Assembly: GCF_002979975.1 (NCBI RefSeq)
Contig: NZ_PCQD01000004.1
Location: forward strand, 130,486-194,485
Origin: Pseudomonas sp. MYb185
GTDB taxonomy: Bacteria > Pseudomonadota > Gammaproteobacteria > Pseudomonadales > Pseudomonadaceae
Direction of reading: 5' to 3'
Length of the DNA: 64,000 bases
Below, piece by piece: positions 1 through 8,043 of this stretch. The stretch's first letter is position 1; each line of letters starts with the position of its first letter. The position numbers and the translations under genes are program-made. The notes beneath the pieces were generated by a model. The model saw only the letters and a program-made list of their open reading frames with translations, was not told where the DNA came from and searched no databases.

Positions 1-317
1 ATCCAGTGGATGAGGTAGCCGAGTCCGATCACGGTGAACAGCACCAGGCCGAGCGCCAGTTTCAGGATCGGCTTGTAGAGCGCGAAGAACTCGCGCTTTG
101 GAATCCGCCAGCCATCGGCGAACAGCAAAGGGGGAATGAACAGCAGCAGGAACAGCTCAGGATCAAAGACGATATGCAGCCCTTGCTGGGGCCAGGATAT
201 CGCGGCGCCCAGGCCGATCTGGATCAGGGGTAAGGGAACTGCACGAATATAGCGAGCAACGATGCCGGTCAGTGCTCCGAGCATCAGCACCAGGAGCACA
301 GTTTCAACGGTATGCAT
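1..317 (-). CDS. Na+/H+ antiporter, CPA1 type (N-terminal part, cut by window edge)
   Basis: This is the N-terminal 105 codons of a gene read leftwards out of the window. It starts at the ATG whose complement is 315-317 (MHTVETVLLVLML). Visible are a hydrophobic first segment (about residues 5-20), a loop, and the sequence LLLFIPPLLFADGWRIPKRE, which is typical of transmembrane helices 3-4 in NhaP/YjcE-type monovalent cation:proton antiporters. A third hydrophobic stretch follows near residues 85-104. The family exchanges cytoplasmic Na+ or K+ for periplasmic H+ across the inner membrane. The catalytic Asp pair lies beyond the edge, so function is inferred from the N-terminal family pattern only. 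Confidence 0.75.
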   Translation of the reverse strand, partial: MHTVETVLLVLMLGALTGIVARYIRAVPLPLIQIGLGAAISWPQQGLHIVFDPELFLLLFIPPLLFADGWRIPKREFFALYKPILKLALGLVLFTVIGLGYLIHW

Positions 318-512
318 ATATGAGTCTCAAAAGCAGAGGGCACGCCTGGTAGAGATTGCCATTTTACTTTCAAACGAACCAGAGGCTTCTTGCATGTCAG
401 GAGAGATTGTCGTAGCTGGTATTGGCTCAGGGCCGAGCTCGGGCTTCGTTGCGCTGGGCGGGGCTTCCCGAAGACTGGGGCAGGGATTGGATGTAGGAGA
501 ATTCCAATAACG

Positions 513-538
513 AAAAAAGGGCCGTTAGGCCCTTTTTT
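513..538 (-). terminator. Rho-independent terminator of the tRNA-Glu/tRNA-Gly operon
   Basis: An 11-bp stem (AAAAAAGGGCC/GGCCCTTTTTT) encloses the loop GTTA. A run of six T follows on either strand, so it could work in both directions. It lies 35 nt beyond the 3' end of tRNA-Gly in the direction of tRNA transcription, and would end the tRNA operon read leftwards. The stretch 318-512 between it and the antiporter start shows no convincing gene. Confidence 0.85.
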
Positions 539-572
539 GTTGTCTTCAGGTCGAGTACCTGTAGACAGGATT

Positions 573-648
<76 letters not shown>

Positions 649-664
649 AAAACTGACGCCGAAG

Positions 665-740
665 TGGCGTCCCCTAGGGGACTCGAACCCCTGTTACCGC
701 CGTGAAAGGGCGGTGTCCTAGGCCACTAGACGAAGGGGAC
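665..740 (-). tRNA. tRNA-Glu (TTC)
   Basis: A 76-nt tRNA on the minus strand with acceptor stem GTCCCCT/AGGGGAC, an encoded GCCA 3' end, and anticodon loop CTTTCAC (anticodon TTC). An identical 76-nt copy lies in the opposite orientation at 10770-10845. It precedes tRNA-Gly by 16 nt and is the first gene after the strong promoter at 826-854. Confidence 0.97.
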
Positions 741-1069
741 GTATCCGGTCTTCACAGTGCCGAGGTGTTAACCCTGGCTACTTGCTGCTTACTCCGTGTT
801 GCGTTGTTCGCTGCAAGTGGCGCGCATTTTAGGCATGGTCCGGGGAAGCGTCAACCCCTCAAGCCAATCTTTTTTCAGGTTTTTTTTCGTATTCCCGAAA
901 ATCCTGGCCTGCAGGGGGAGGCATTCCACTGATCCGCCTGGCCGATGCCGCACAGATGCAGTCTGGAGGTCGGTCCGACGTAATGCAAGCGTGGCGGCAC
1001 GGTCGGTTCATTGTGTTGAATTCACTAATATGGCATAACGACATACTGCATCTCATTGGAGAGTATCTC
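741..1069. other. Intergenic region between tRNA-Glu and the PA2814-like gene
   Basis: This 329-nt stretch separates divergent transcription units. It holds the tRNA promoter (826-854) and a T-rich stretch at 871-890. The ribosome binding sequence of the next gene (GGAGAG near 1058-1063) is at the right end. I see no protein gene with convincing composition and no recognisable promoter hexamers for the rightward gene. Confidence 0.5.
826..854 (-). promoter_or_regulatory. sigma-70 promoter of the tRNA-Glu/tRNA-Gly operon
   Basis: On the minus strand, TTGACG (complement of 849-854) and TAAAAT (complement of 826-831) are separated by exactly 17 nt. They are followed by a GC-rich discriminator GCGCGCC, as expected for a stringently controlled stable-RNA promoter. 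Transcription would start about 80 nt upstream of tRNA-Glu. Confidence 0.8.
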
Positions 1070-1840
1070 GTGTCCACCATGCTTATTGCGGCCCTGGTTG
1101 TCGGTGGTCTGGCGATAGTGATCGGTATCGGCTTTCTCAGTCAGGCCGTGGAGCGTTCGCGCCTGGAGCGGGCGCGGGCGCTGGCGGAGCTGCAGGCGCG
1201 TTGGAGTCACTGCGCCAGCATCAGCTCCGAATTGCCCGGGCAGTTCATGTCTGCCGAACTCAAGCTCCTGCTGCTGCAGGTCGAGGCTGGCCTGCTGGAG
1301 CGTCTGGTCAGGCAGGATGGCAAGAATGCCAGGCACGCCGGACTCCTGGCGGAGGTACGTCAGCAGCTTGGTCAGGGTGAACCGCGTATCACTAATGCAC
1401 CGCTGGTCATCGACAATGAGGTGGCGGCGCAGACGGCCCGTCAGCAACTGGGTGATCTGATCCGTCTGTTGGAGCAGGTGCGGCGAGAGGGTGGGCTGGA
1501 TAATGCCGCTTTCCAGCGGTGGAACCAGGAGCTTGGCCTGCATCTGCTGCAGACCACCCTGAGCATGCACCAGGCGCTGGCCAACGAGGCGATGCGGAGC
1601 GGCAAGCCCCGTGTCGCCAAACTGCAGTATGAACGGGCGCTGTCTTATCTGGGCAAGCAGCAGCATCCCGCTGCTGCCGGTCAGATGGTGGTGTTTCGCC
1701 AATTGATGGAGCAGGCGGAACAGGCTGCGCTGCAGATGGAGCAGAGTGCCGGGAATACCGGCACGGTACTGAGCGAAGGGGTACAGGCGCTGGAGGAGGA
1801 TGATCAGGCGTGGAAGAAAAAAGCGTTGTACGATGACTGA
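1070..1840 (+). CDS. Membrane-anchored protein of unknown function (PA2814-like)
   Basis: I do not recognise a named domain. Using the GTG at 1070, preceded by GGAGAG with 6 nt spacing, the product is 256 residues; ATG 1079 is an alternative start. Residues about 5-25 form a single hydrophobic segment (LIAALVVGGLAIVIGIGFL). The rest is a basic/acidic, Leu- and Gln-rich cytoplasmic part predicted to be mostly helical or coiled. The C-terminus is charged (KKKALYDD). The gene runs into the GST-like gene 24 nt downstream, as I recall for PA2814-PA2813 in P. aeruginosa, so the two are probably co-transcribed. Its biochemical role cannot be inferred from sequence. Confidence 0.7.
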   Translation: MSTMLIAALVVGGLAIVIGIGFLSQAVERSRLERARALAELQARWSHCASISSELPGQFMSAELKLLLLQVEAGLLERLVRQDGKNARHAGLLAEVRQQLGQGEPRITNAPLVIDNEVAAQTARQQLGDLIRLLEQVRREGGLDNAAFQRWNQELGLHLLQTTLSMHQALANEAMRSGKPRVAKLQYERALSYLGKQQHPAAAGQMVVFRQLMEQAEQAALQMEQSAGNTGTVLSEGVQALEEDDQAWKKKALYDD

Positions 1841-1864
1841 TCTCTCAACCTGGAACCTGTCCGC

Positions 1865-2524
1865 ATGTCTCTGATTCTTTACGGGGCGATTCTCTCCCCC
1901 TTCGTTCGCAAGATCCGTATTCAACTGGCTGAGCAGCAGATTGCCCATGAACTGGTGACCCAGCCGCCATTCAACCAGCCTGACTGGTACTACGAAATCA
2001 GCCCGCTTGGCCGCATTCCGGCACTTCGGGATGGGGATTTCGCGCTGGCCGATTCCAGTGTCATCGGCCAGTACCTGCAGGATACTCGCGGCGGTGCGGC
2101 ACTCTATGGCGAGACGCCGCAACAGGCCGCGCGGGTACGCTGGCTGGAAAAGTACGCCGATTACGAGCTTGGCGCGCTGGCGACCCTGGTGGTGTTCCGT
2201 AACCGTATCGTCAAGCCGGTGGTTGGCGAGGTCTGTGACGAGGCGGCGATTCAGCAGGCACTGGGGCAGGGCCTGCCGGTGCTGTTCGATTATCTGGAAA
2301 CCCAGCTTGGCGACCAGCGGTACTTCCTGGGCGAGCAGTTCAGCATGGCCGATATTGCAGTGTGCTGTCAGTTGATCAACCTGGCGCATGCCGGGGAGCT
2401 GATCGATGAAATGACCTGGCCGGGGCTATCCTCGCTGCTGAGCCGGGTGACCTCCCGCAGCAGTGTCAGCGGCCTGTTGCCGGCCGAGCATCAGTTGGTG
2501 GCGAAGATGACCGGCCGGGTGTAA
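1865..2524 (+). CDS. Glutathione S-transferase family protein
   Basis: The 219-residue product has the classical GST layout. An N-terminal thioredoxin-fold domain contains SPFVRKIRIQLAE (about residues 11-23), the cis-Pro region LGRIPAL (about 49-55) and ADSSVIGQYL, which lines the glutathione site. An all-helical C-terminal domain follows, with FSMADIAVCCQL near 160-171. SPFVRK carries a Ser in the position where many bacterial GSTs have Ser or Cys to activate glutathione. The likely role is conjugation or reduction of electrophiles in the cytoplasm; the substrate is unknown. It follows the membrane-anchored protein gene in what looks like a two-gene operon, matching PA2813 context. Confidence 0.9.
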   Translation: MSLILYGAILSPFVRKIRIQLAEQQIAHELVTQPPFNQPDWYYEISPLGRIPALRDGDFALADSSVIGQYLQDTRGGAALYGETPQQAARVRWLEKYADYELGALATLVVFRNRIVKPVVGEVCDEAAIQQALGQGLPVLFDYLETQLGDQRYFLGEQFSMADIAVCCQLINLAHAGELIDEMTWPGLSSLLSRVTSRSSVSGLLPAEHQLVAKMTGRV

Positions 2525-2528
2525 ACCC

Positions 2529-3455
2529 CTATGGTGTGGGCCGGCACGCCAGGCTGCGGCAGGCGGCCGGCTTGTCCGGTTGCTCGCTGCATTGGCGGGC
2601 AGCTGTGGCCTGTTCGCTGCAGCCGAGCATGTCCAGACCGGTCGCCAGGTTACTCCAGCCAGGCTGGAACTCCGGGAAGTCGTTGACCAACTGCTGGAAC
2701 TGCTCGATGGCGGTCTGGCGCTCGTTCTTTGCCCAGTAGGTATTGCCCAGGCCCAGGCGTGCCGCCGGTTGCTCCGGCCATTGTTGCGCGGCACCCTGGT
2801 AGGCATGCAGGGCACTATCCAGGCGGCCGGTCTGTTCCAAGTCGCTGGCGGCCTTGAGATAGGTCAGCGGCTGGGCGGTGGCCGGCAACTGATCCGGGGG
2901 CAGCACCACCCTGGCCCAGCGGTCGGCGCGTTGCCAGGTGCGCATGAATACTTTGAATGGCTCGCGCTGGGCCTGGTTCAGGCCGCTGTGGAGAATCATC
3001 TCCTCGGCTGGCAGGTCATAGCCGATAACCACTGCGTAGTGCCATTGGGGATACCAGTCGAAGGCCAGGTTCTGCATGACCAGCACCGGATTGCCCGCAT
3101 TCACTTCCGCAAGAATCGCCTCCAGCTTGCGCTCCAGCGGGTAGACCAGAAGATCACGCTCGCGGGCGGCGGCGACCATCTCCACCTGCAGGGTGCCTTT
3201 GCGCTCGGGCAGGTAGACGCGGTCTTTCAGGGCGTCCGGGGTGGCGGCTACATTCCGGTGATTCAATACCATTGCCAGGGACGCGGGGCCGCATTGGTAG
3301 GCGTCCTGGGCATGAAAGGGCACCTGCTCCAGTATTACCCGGTCAGGCAGATGGCTCAGGGTGGATGGCTCGGGCAGCACCGGAGCGCGCCCGGCGCAGG
3401 CTGACAGCAGGGCTGTCAGTCCGAGCAGGGCGGCAAGCCGCAGCAAGGGAGGCAC
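2529..3455 (-). CDS. C39-like cysteine peptidase lipoprotein with TPR repeats (PA2778 family)
   Basis: The 308-residue product begins at a GTG (complement 3453-3455), 3 nt after the stop of the upstream gene. Residues 1-20 are a lipoprotein signal with lipobox LLSAC (Cys20). Residues about 40-165 form a C39-type papain-like domain: QVPFHAQDAYQCGPASL supplies the catalytic Cys55, and QWHYAVVIGYD supplies His139 and a candidate Asp. The C-terminal part has tetratricopeptide-like helices (AARLGLGNTYWAKNERQTAI, then a second repeat). C39 domains normally cleave double-glycine leaders inside ABC exporters; here the domain is free and probably periplasmic. The pairing with the small membrane protein just upstream is conserved in pseudomonads as I recall. 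The substrate is unknown. Confidence 0.85.
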   Translation of the reverse strand: MPPLLRLAALLGLTALLSACAGRAPVLPEPSTLSHLPDRVILEQVPFHAQDAYQCGPASLAMVLNHRNVAATPDALKDRVYLPERKGTLQVEMVAAARERDLLVYPLERKLEAILAEVNAGNPVLVMQNLAFDWYPQWHYAVVIGYDLPAEEMILHSGLNQAQREPFKVFMRTWQRADRWARVVLPPDQLPATAQPLTYLKAASDLEQTGRLDSALHAYQGAAQQWPEQPAARLGLGNTYWAKNERQTAIEQFQQLVNDFPEFQPGWSNLATGLDMLGCSEQATAARQCSEQPDKPAACRSLACRPTP

Positions 3456-3458
3456 CGG

Positions 3459-3872
3459 TTAGCGGTTGATGCAGTTGACGAAGCGGAAGATGTTGGTGGC
3501 GCAGAGCATGTCGGTGATGATGAAGATCACCAGGAACAGCACGATGACACCGAGCACACCGGCACCTGCCGGGGCCTCATCCAGCTGGCTGTTGAAGTAG
3601 GCCAGTTCGTCGGCGGTCAGGCTGTTGATGCGCTGCTCGACCTGCTCGGGAGCGACCCCCATGCTGGCCAGCTTGTCCTGCACAGCTTCATCATCCAGCA
3701 TTGCCTTGAGCTGGTCACGATCGACAGTCAGTTGTTCTGCGGCGATCACCTCGTGGGTTCCTACCATTGCAGCCTGGGTAGCCTGGGCGTGGATGCTGAC
3801 CATGCTGGTGAGCATGAATAGCGTAGCCATGAGGATGGATATATAGCGCCGGGCAGTGGATGTATGGTTCAT
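3459..3872 (-). CDS. Small membrane protein, PA2779 family
   Basis: The start is the ATG complementary to 3870-3872 (MNHTSTARRYISILMATLF), with AAGGAGTAG just upstream as ribosome site; longer in-frame extensions lack this. The 137-residue product has an N-terminal signal-like segment (about 10-30, ending AQATQA), a charged helical middle region (TVDRDQLKAMLDDEAVQDKL), and a strongly hydrophobic C-terminal segment (GVLGVIVLFLVIFIITDML). It lies 3 nt upstream of the C39-like lipoprotein gene, so the two are almost certainly translated together. The function is unknown; a role as partner or substrate of that peptidase is inference. Confidence 0.8.
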   Translation of the reverse strand: MNHTSTARRYISILMATLFMLTSMVSIHAQATQAAMVGTHEVIAAEQLTVDRDQLKAMLDDEAVQDKLASMGVAPEQVEQRINSLTADELAYFNSQLDEAPAGAGVLGVIVLFLVIFIITDMLCATNIFRFVNCINR

Positions 3873-3964
3873 GGGACTACTCCTTGTTTCGAGTCGGGGC
3901 TTTGGTTTTTGCTGATTATCTTCGACACTTCCTGTGACCACGCAAACAGGGGACCGTTCATGTA

Positions 3965-5248
3965 TTACCATCCTAGACGGTCGCGCAACTGATAATACCA
4001 GGCGCCCAGGGCGGTAAATGGCACCCGCAGCAACCTGCCGCCGGGGAAGGGGTAGTGGGGCAGGGCGGCGAAGGCATCGAAGCGCTCGGCCTGGCCGCGG
4101 ATCACCTCGGCGAGCACCTTGCCGGCGACGTGAGTATAGGTCACGCCATGGCCGCTGCAACCCTGGGAGTAGAAGATATTGCTGCCCAGGCGACCCACCT
4201 GTGGCAGGCGTGACAGGGTCAACAGGAAATTGCCGGTCCAGGCATAGTCGATCTTCACATCGTGCAGTTGAGGGAAGGTGCGCAGCAGGTTCGGCCGGAT
4301 CATCGCCTCGATATTGGCCGGGTCTCGGGCACCATAGACCACACCGCCGCCGAAGATCAGACGCTTGTCGGCGGACAGGCGATAGTAATCCAGCAGATAG
4401 TTGCAATCCTCGACGCAATAATCCTGTGGCAGCAGCGCCTGGGCCAGCTCAGGGGCCAGTGGTTCGGTAGCTACTACCTGGGTGCCGCAGGGCATGGATT
4501 TGGCCGCCAGCGGCGGCAGCAGGTCGCCCAGATAGGCATTGCCGGCGACCACGACGAAGCGTGCGGTGACCTGGCCTTGTTCGGTATAAACAACAGGAGA
4601 TGTACCCTGCTGCACGCGAATGACCGGCGACTGCTCATGAATGATGCCGCCCAGGGACGCCACTGCGGCGGCTTCGCCGAGCACCAGGTTGAGTGGATGG
4701 ATATGCCCGCCGCTCATGTCCAGCATGCCGCCGACATACAGCTCGGTATTCACCACACCACGGATGGCCTTGGCGTCGAGCAGTTCCAGTTGGGTATGCC
4801 CGTAGCGCTCCCACAGCCTTTTCTGCTGCTCCAGGTGGCCGAGCTGTCTGTGGTTCACGGCGCCGAAGACGCCGCCGTCCTTGAGGTCGCAGTCGATGGC
4901 GTAGCGCTGGACCCGGTCGCGAATGATGCGACCACCTTCGAAGGCCATCTCACCCAGTAGCCTGGCCTGCTCCGGCGGCACCTGCTTCTCGATCACATCC
5001 AGATCCCGGCTGTAGCTGTTGACGATCTGCCCGCCGTTGCGTCCCGAAGCACCAAAACCGACCTTGGCGGCCTCCAGCACGGTGACCCGGAAGCCATGTT
5101 CGAGCAGAAACAACGCCGTGGAGATGCCGGTATAGCCGGCACCGATGACGCATACATCGGTTTCATGGGCGCCCTGCAAGGGTGGTCGTTCCGGTGCCGG
5201 AAGGGCAGAGGCGGCGTAGTAGGAAGGCGGGTAGGGCGTATGGCTCAT
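3965..5248 (-). CDS. FAD-dependent oxidoreductase, gamma-glutamylputrescine oxidase-like
   Basis: A protein of about 427 residues starting at the ATG complementary to 5246-5248, preceded by AAGGTG with 6 nt spacing; a GTG three codons earlier is the alternative. A Rossmann FAD site lies near residues 31-60 (CVIGAGYTG, then LEA). KVGFGASGRNGGQIVNSY follows, characteristic of the DAO/PuuB/OrdL group. SQGCSGHGVTYTH near the C-terminus is the second FAD-contacting segment. The family oxidises amines or amino acids; PauB/PuuB members oxidise gamma-glutamylputrescine in polyamine catabolism. No other polyamine pathway gene is adjacent, so the substrate is uncertain. A gene symbol is withheld for that reason. 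Confidence 0.8.
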   Translation of the reverse strand: MSHTPYPPSYYAASALPAPERPPLQGAHETDVCVIGAGYTGISTALFLLEHGFRVTVLEAAKVGFGASGRNGGQIVNSYSRDLDVIEKQVPPEQARLLGEMAFEGGRIIRDRVQRYAIDCDLKDGGVFGAVNHRQLGHLEQQKRLWERYGHTQLELLDAKAIRGVVNTELYVGGMLDMSGGHIHPLNLVLGEAAAVASLGGIIHEQSPVIRVQQGTSPVVYTEQGQVTARFVVVAGNAYLGDLLPPLAAKSMPCGTQVVATEPLAPELAQALLPQDYCVEDCNYLLDYYRLSADKRLIFGGGVVYGARDPANIEAMIRPNLLRTFPQLHDVKIDYAWTGNFLLTLSRLPQVGRLGSNIFYSQGCSGHGVTYTHVAGKVLAEVIRGQAERFDAFAALPHYPFPGGRLLRVPFTALGAWYYQLRDRLGW

Positions 5249-5320
5249 GCTGCGCACCTTGTTTGATATTTTTTACATGCCTGATGCTACCGGTTCAGAT
5301 GAGGGAAGGCCAGATGAAGT

Positions 5321-5350
5321 GTAGCGCCCCGGTCCGCGTTCGGGCGCTAC
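5321..5350. repeat. REP-like palindrome, family 1
   Basis: Inverted arms GTAGCGCCC and GGGCGCTAC enclose the 12-nt loop CGGTCCGCGTTC. Related copies are at 48411-48428 (short form), 57334-57363 and 63295-63324. It lies between the amine oxidase start and the end of the MFS gene. Confidence 0.85.
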
Positions 5351-5375
5351 GCCGGGGACGGAGTGACCAACCGGG

Positions 5376-6917
5376 TCAAGCCCTGGCCGGCGCCTTTGGC
5401 AGCGAACGGGTCAGCAGTATGCACACCACGGAACAGGCGAGCATGATGCCGATCAGATGAAAGGCGTCGTTATAGGCCATGATCTGGGCCTGCTGGCGCA
5501 CCTGCATGTCGAGTACGCGCAGGGCCGCCTCGGAGCCGCCCAGCTGTTCGCGGAGTATGGTCAGCCGTTCCGTGACCGCATAATTCCCGGCACTGACATG
5601 GCTGCGCAGGATGTCGAAATAATAGGCTGTCCGGCTATCGAGAATGGTCGCCAGTGCGGCAATGCCGATGGCGCCGCCCAGGTTGCGCAGAATGTTGTAC
5701 AGGCTGGAGGCAGAGCCGGCCTGGGACGGAGGGATCATGGCCGTGGCGATGATCGACAGGGGTACCATGACCATGGGTTGGCCGATGGCCCGGATGATCT
5801 GGATGCCGATGAGCTGGTCCCCGGCGAAGTCCAGGTTGAGCGAGCCAGTGAGAAAGCTGCCCAGACCGAACAGCATCAGGCCGCAGGCGCAGATCAGCCG
5901 GGCGTCGACGAAGCGCATGAGAATCGGCACCAGGGGGATCAGGAGCAACTGGGGCAAGCCCATCCACATGATCACCTGGCCGATCTGCAGCGCGTTGTAA
6001 CCCTGGATCTGGGCCAGGTACAGAGGCAGGATGAAGATGGTGCCGTACAGGCCCACCCCCAGGCCGATATTGGCCAGGCTGCCAAGCAGGAAGTTTCGGT
6101 GCTTGAGCAGCCGCAGGTTGACCAGGTGGTTATCGCGTGACAACTGCAGGATCACGAAGCACACCAGGCTGACGAAGGCGAGGCTGGCCAGTGTCACCAT
6201 CCATGATGATTCCAGCCAGTCTTCACGATGGCCTTCTTCGAGGAAGACCTGCAGACAGCCCAGGCCGATGGCCATCGTCAGGATGCCGGCATAGTCGCCC
6301 TTTTTCAGCAGCTCCCAGCGTGGCTCGCTCTTGTCCAGCCCATACAGCAGGCCCAGGGTCATCAGCGCGCCGGGAACGATGTTGATGTAGAAGATGAATT
6401 CCCAGCCATAGTTCTCGGTCAGCCAGCCACCAAGGGTGGGGCCGATGGAGGGCGCGAAGGTGGCGGTGATGGCAAACAGCGCCATGCCCTTGGGGCGCAC
6501 ATCCAGCGGCAGCTTGGTCAGCACCAGGGAGAAGGCGAAGGGAATCAGCGCGCCACCGGCCAGGCCCTGCAGCACCCGGAAAACGATCATGCTTTCCAGG
6601 CTCCAGGCCATCGAGCAGAGCAGCGAGGCAGTCACGAACAGGATCGAGATGCTTACCGCGAAACGTCGCGGCGACAGGATGGTGGCCAGCCATGCCGCCA
6701 GCGGAATGATGATGATCTCGGCGACCAGGTAGGAGGTCGAGATCCAGGAGCCTTCCTCGATGGTCGCCGACAGTGCGCCCTGGATATCCTTCAGCGACGA
6801 GTTGATGATCTGGATGTCCAGAATCGCCATGAACGCGCCAAGAATGGCGCTGAGGATGGCAATCCAGTCGCGGCGGGTCGGTGGTGGAATGAGCTGCGAT
6901 GATGTCGCTTCAGTCAC
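5376..6917 (-). CDS. EmrB-type MFS drug efflux transporter (DHA2 family)
   Basis: The 513-residue product is an inner-membrane proton-driven exporter of the 14-helix DHA2 family. Diagnostic sequence includes AFMAILDIQIINSSLKDIQGAL in helix 1 (the D of this segment is essential in EmrB relatives), SWISTSYLVAEIIIIPL, RVLQGLAGGALIPFAFSL and GPTLGGWLTENYGWEFIF (antiporter motif C). The GTG start overlaps the stop of the membrane fusion gene by 8 nt, so translation is coupled. Together with the fusion protein and a TolC-type channel it would expel hydrophobic compounds. The order matches PA3137-PA3136 with a divergent LysR gene. Confidence 0.93.
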   Translation of the reverse strand: MTEATSSQLIPPPTRRDWIAILSAILGAFMAILDIQIINSSLKDIQGALSATIEEGSWISTSYLVAEIIIIPLAAWLATILSPRRFAVSISILFVTASLLCSMAWSLESMIVFRVLQGLAGGALIPFAFSLVLTKLPLDVRPKGMALFAITATFAPSIGPTLGGWLTENYGWEFIFYINIVPGALMTLGLLYGLDKSEPRWELLKKGDYAGILTMAIGLGCLQVFLEEGHREDWLESSWMVTLASLAFVSLVCFVILQLSRDNHLVNLRLLKHRNFLLGSLANIGLGVGLYGTIFILPLYLAQIQGYNALQIGQVIMWMGLPQLLLIPLVPILMRFVDARLICACGLMLFGLGSFLTGSLNLDFAGDQLIGIQIIRAIGQPMVMVPLSIIATAMIPPSQAGSASSLYNILRNLGGAIGIAALATILDSRTAYYFDILRSHVSAGNYAVTERLTILREQLGGSEAALRVLDMQVRQQAQIMAYNDAFHLIGIMLACSVVCILLTRSLPKAPARA

Positions 6918-7941
6918 GCAGGTCGACCTTGATGCTGACCGACATGCCCGGACGTACCGCCTGGCTCAGTGGGTGATCGTTGTCGATCCTGATTTTCACC
7001 GGAATGCGCTGCACCACCTTGGTGAAGTTGCCGGTGGCGTTATCCGGTGGCAGCAGGCTGAACTGCGCGCCGGAGGCGGGGAACAGGCTGTCGATGGTGC
7101 CTTCCAGTGGTTGATCATCGAAGGCATCGAATATCAGGGTGGCGCGCTGCCCCTGGTGCATGCGCTTGATCTGGGTTTCCTTGAAGTTGGCCTGCACCCA
7201 CAGATCCTTGCCGGGCACTATGGCCAGCAGATGGTCGCCTGGTTGCACGTTCAGGCCGATGCGCACGCTACGCTGGCCGACCCGGCCCGGAACCGGTGCG
7301 CGGATCTCGCTGCGTGACAGGTCCAGCTCGGCCTTGGCTACCTCGCTCTGCGCCGCCTGAGTCAGTGCCGCCAGCCGATCGATATCCGCGCCCAGGGTAT
7401 CCTTGGTGAGGATCTGGGTCTGCAGCTCGGCCTCGGCGCCGCGCACCTGGGCCTTGGCTACATCCAGCTGGGCGCGGAAGTTGCTCAATTGCTCCTCCGA
7501 CGCGTAGCCCGATTGGCGCAGGGGAGTGATGCGCTTGATATCCAGCTCGATGCGCCGCTGCTCGGCCTTGCGCGCCTCGACTGCGGCGCGGGCGGTCTCG
7601 ATCAGGCTGTCCTGGCGCACCAGTTGGGCGCGGGCCTGCAGGTGTTCGGCTTCACGGGTGGCCAGATTGGCCCGGGCCTGCGCCAGGGCGGTGGTGAAAT
7701 CCCGATCGTCCAGGCGTACCAGCAGGTCGCCCGCCTCAACGCTCTGGTTGTCGGTCACCAGTACCTCGGTGACCTGGGCGGCCAACTGGCTGCTGACGCG
7801 GGTGATATCGCCATGCACATAGGCGTTGTCGGTCTTTTCGTAATGCCGTCCGATCAGCCACCAGTGACCAAGAAAAGCGGCAACGGCAAGGGCCACCAGA
7901 AGCAGGAAAACGAACAGACGAGTGCGAACCCGGGCCGGCAT
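6910..7941 (-). CDS. EmrA/HlyD-type membrane fusion protein
   Basis: The 343-residue product has a short cytoplasmic N-terminus, one transmembrane anchor (about residues 8-27, LFVFLLLVALAVAAFLGHW) and NAYVHGDITRVSSQLAAQV, the start of the lipoyl-like domain. A coiled-coil hairpin (about 90-200) rich in Ala, Glu and Gln follows. The second lipoyl half contains ELDLSRSEIRAPVPGRVGQR, and a beta-barrel domain carries GQRATLIFDAF. It bridges the MFS pump to an outer-membrane channel in the periplasm. No outer-membrane factor is encoded beside it. Its start faces the LysR regulator across 102 nt. Confidence 0.92.
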   Translation of the reverse strand: MPARVRTRLFVFLLLVALAVAAFLGHWWLIGRHYEKTDNAYVHGDITRVSSQLAAQVTEVLVTDNQSVEAGDLLVRLDDRDFTTALAQARANLATREAEHLQARAQLVRQDSLIETARAAVEARKAEQRRIELDIKRITPLRQSGYASEEQLSNFRAQLDVAKAQVRGAEAELQTQILTKDTLGADIDRLAALTQAAQSEVAKAELDLSRSEIRAPVPGRVGQRSVRIGLNVQPGDHLLAIVPGKDLWVQANFKETQIKRMHQGQRATLIFDAFDDQPLEGTIDSLFPASGAQFSLLPPDNATGNFTKVVQRIPVKIRIDNDHPLSQAVRPGMSVSIKVDLRD

Positions 7942-8043
7942 GCTTTATCCCCATGATTGTTATGTGGGTCACTCTACCACTGTTCCGTACTGGGCCAATG
8001 GCGCTAGAATCTGGAAACTTTGTTGCATCACAGGAACAGTGCG

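Noticed and set aside
1025-2389. A 454-codon frame opposite the PA2814-like and GST genes
   Set aside because: It spans two sense genes and their gap, and has no recognisable domain. The sense GST frame has clear motifs.
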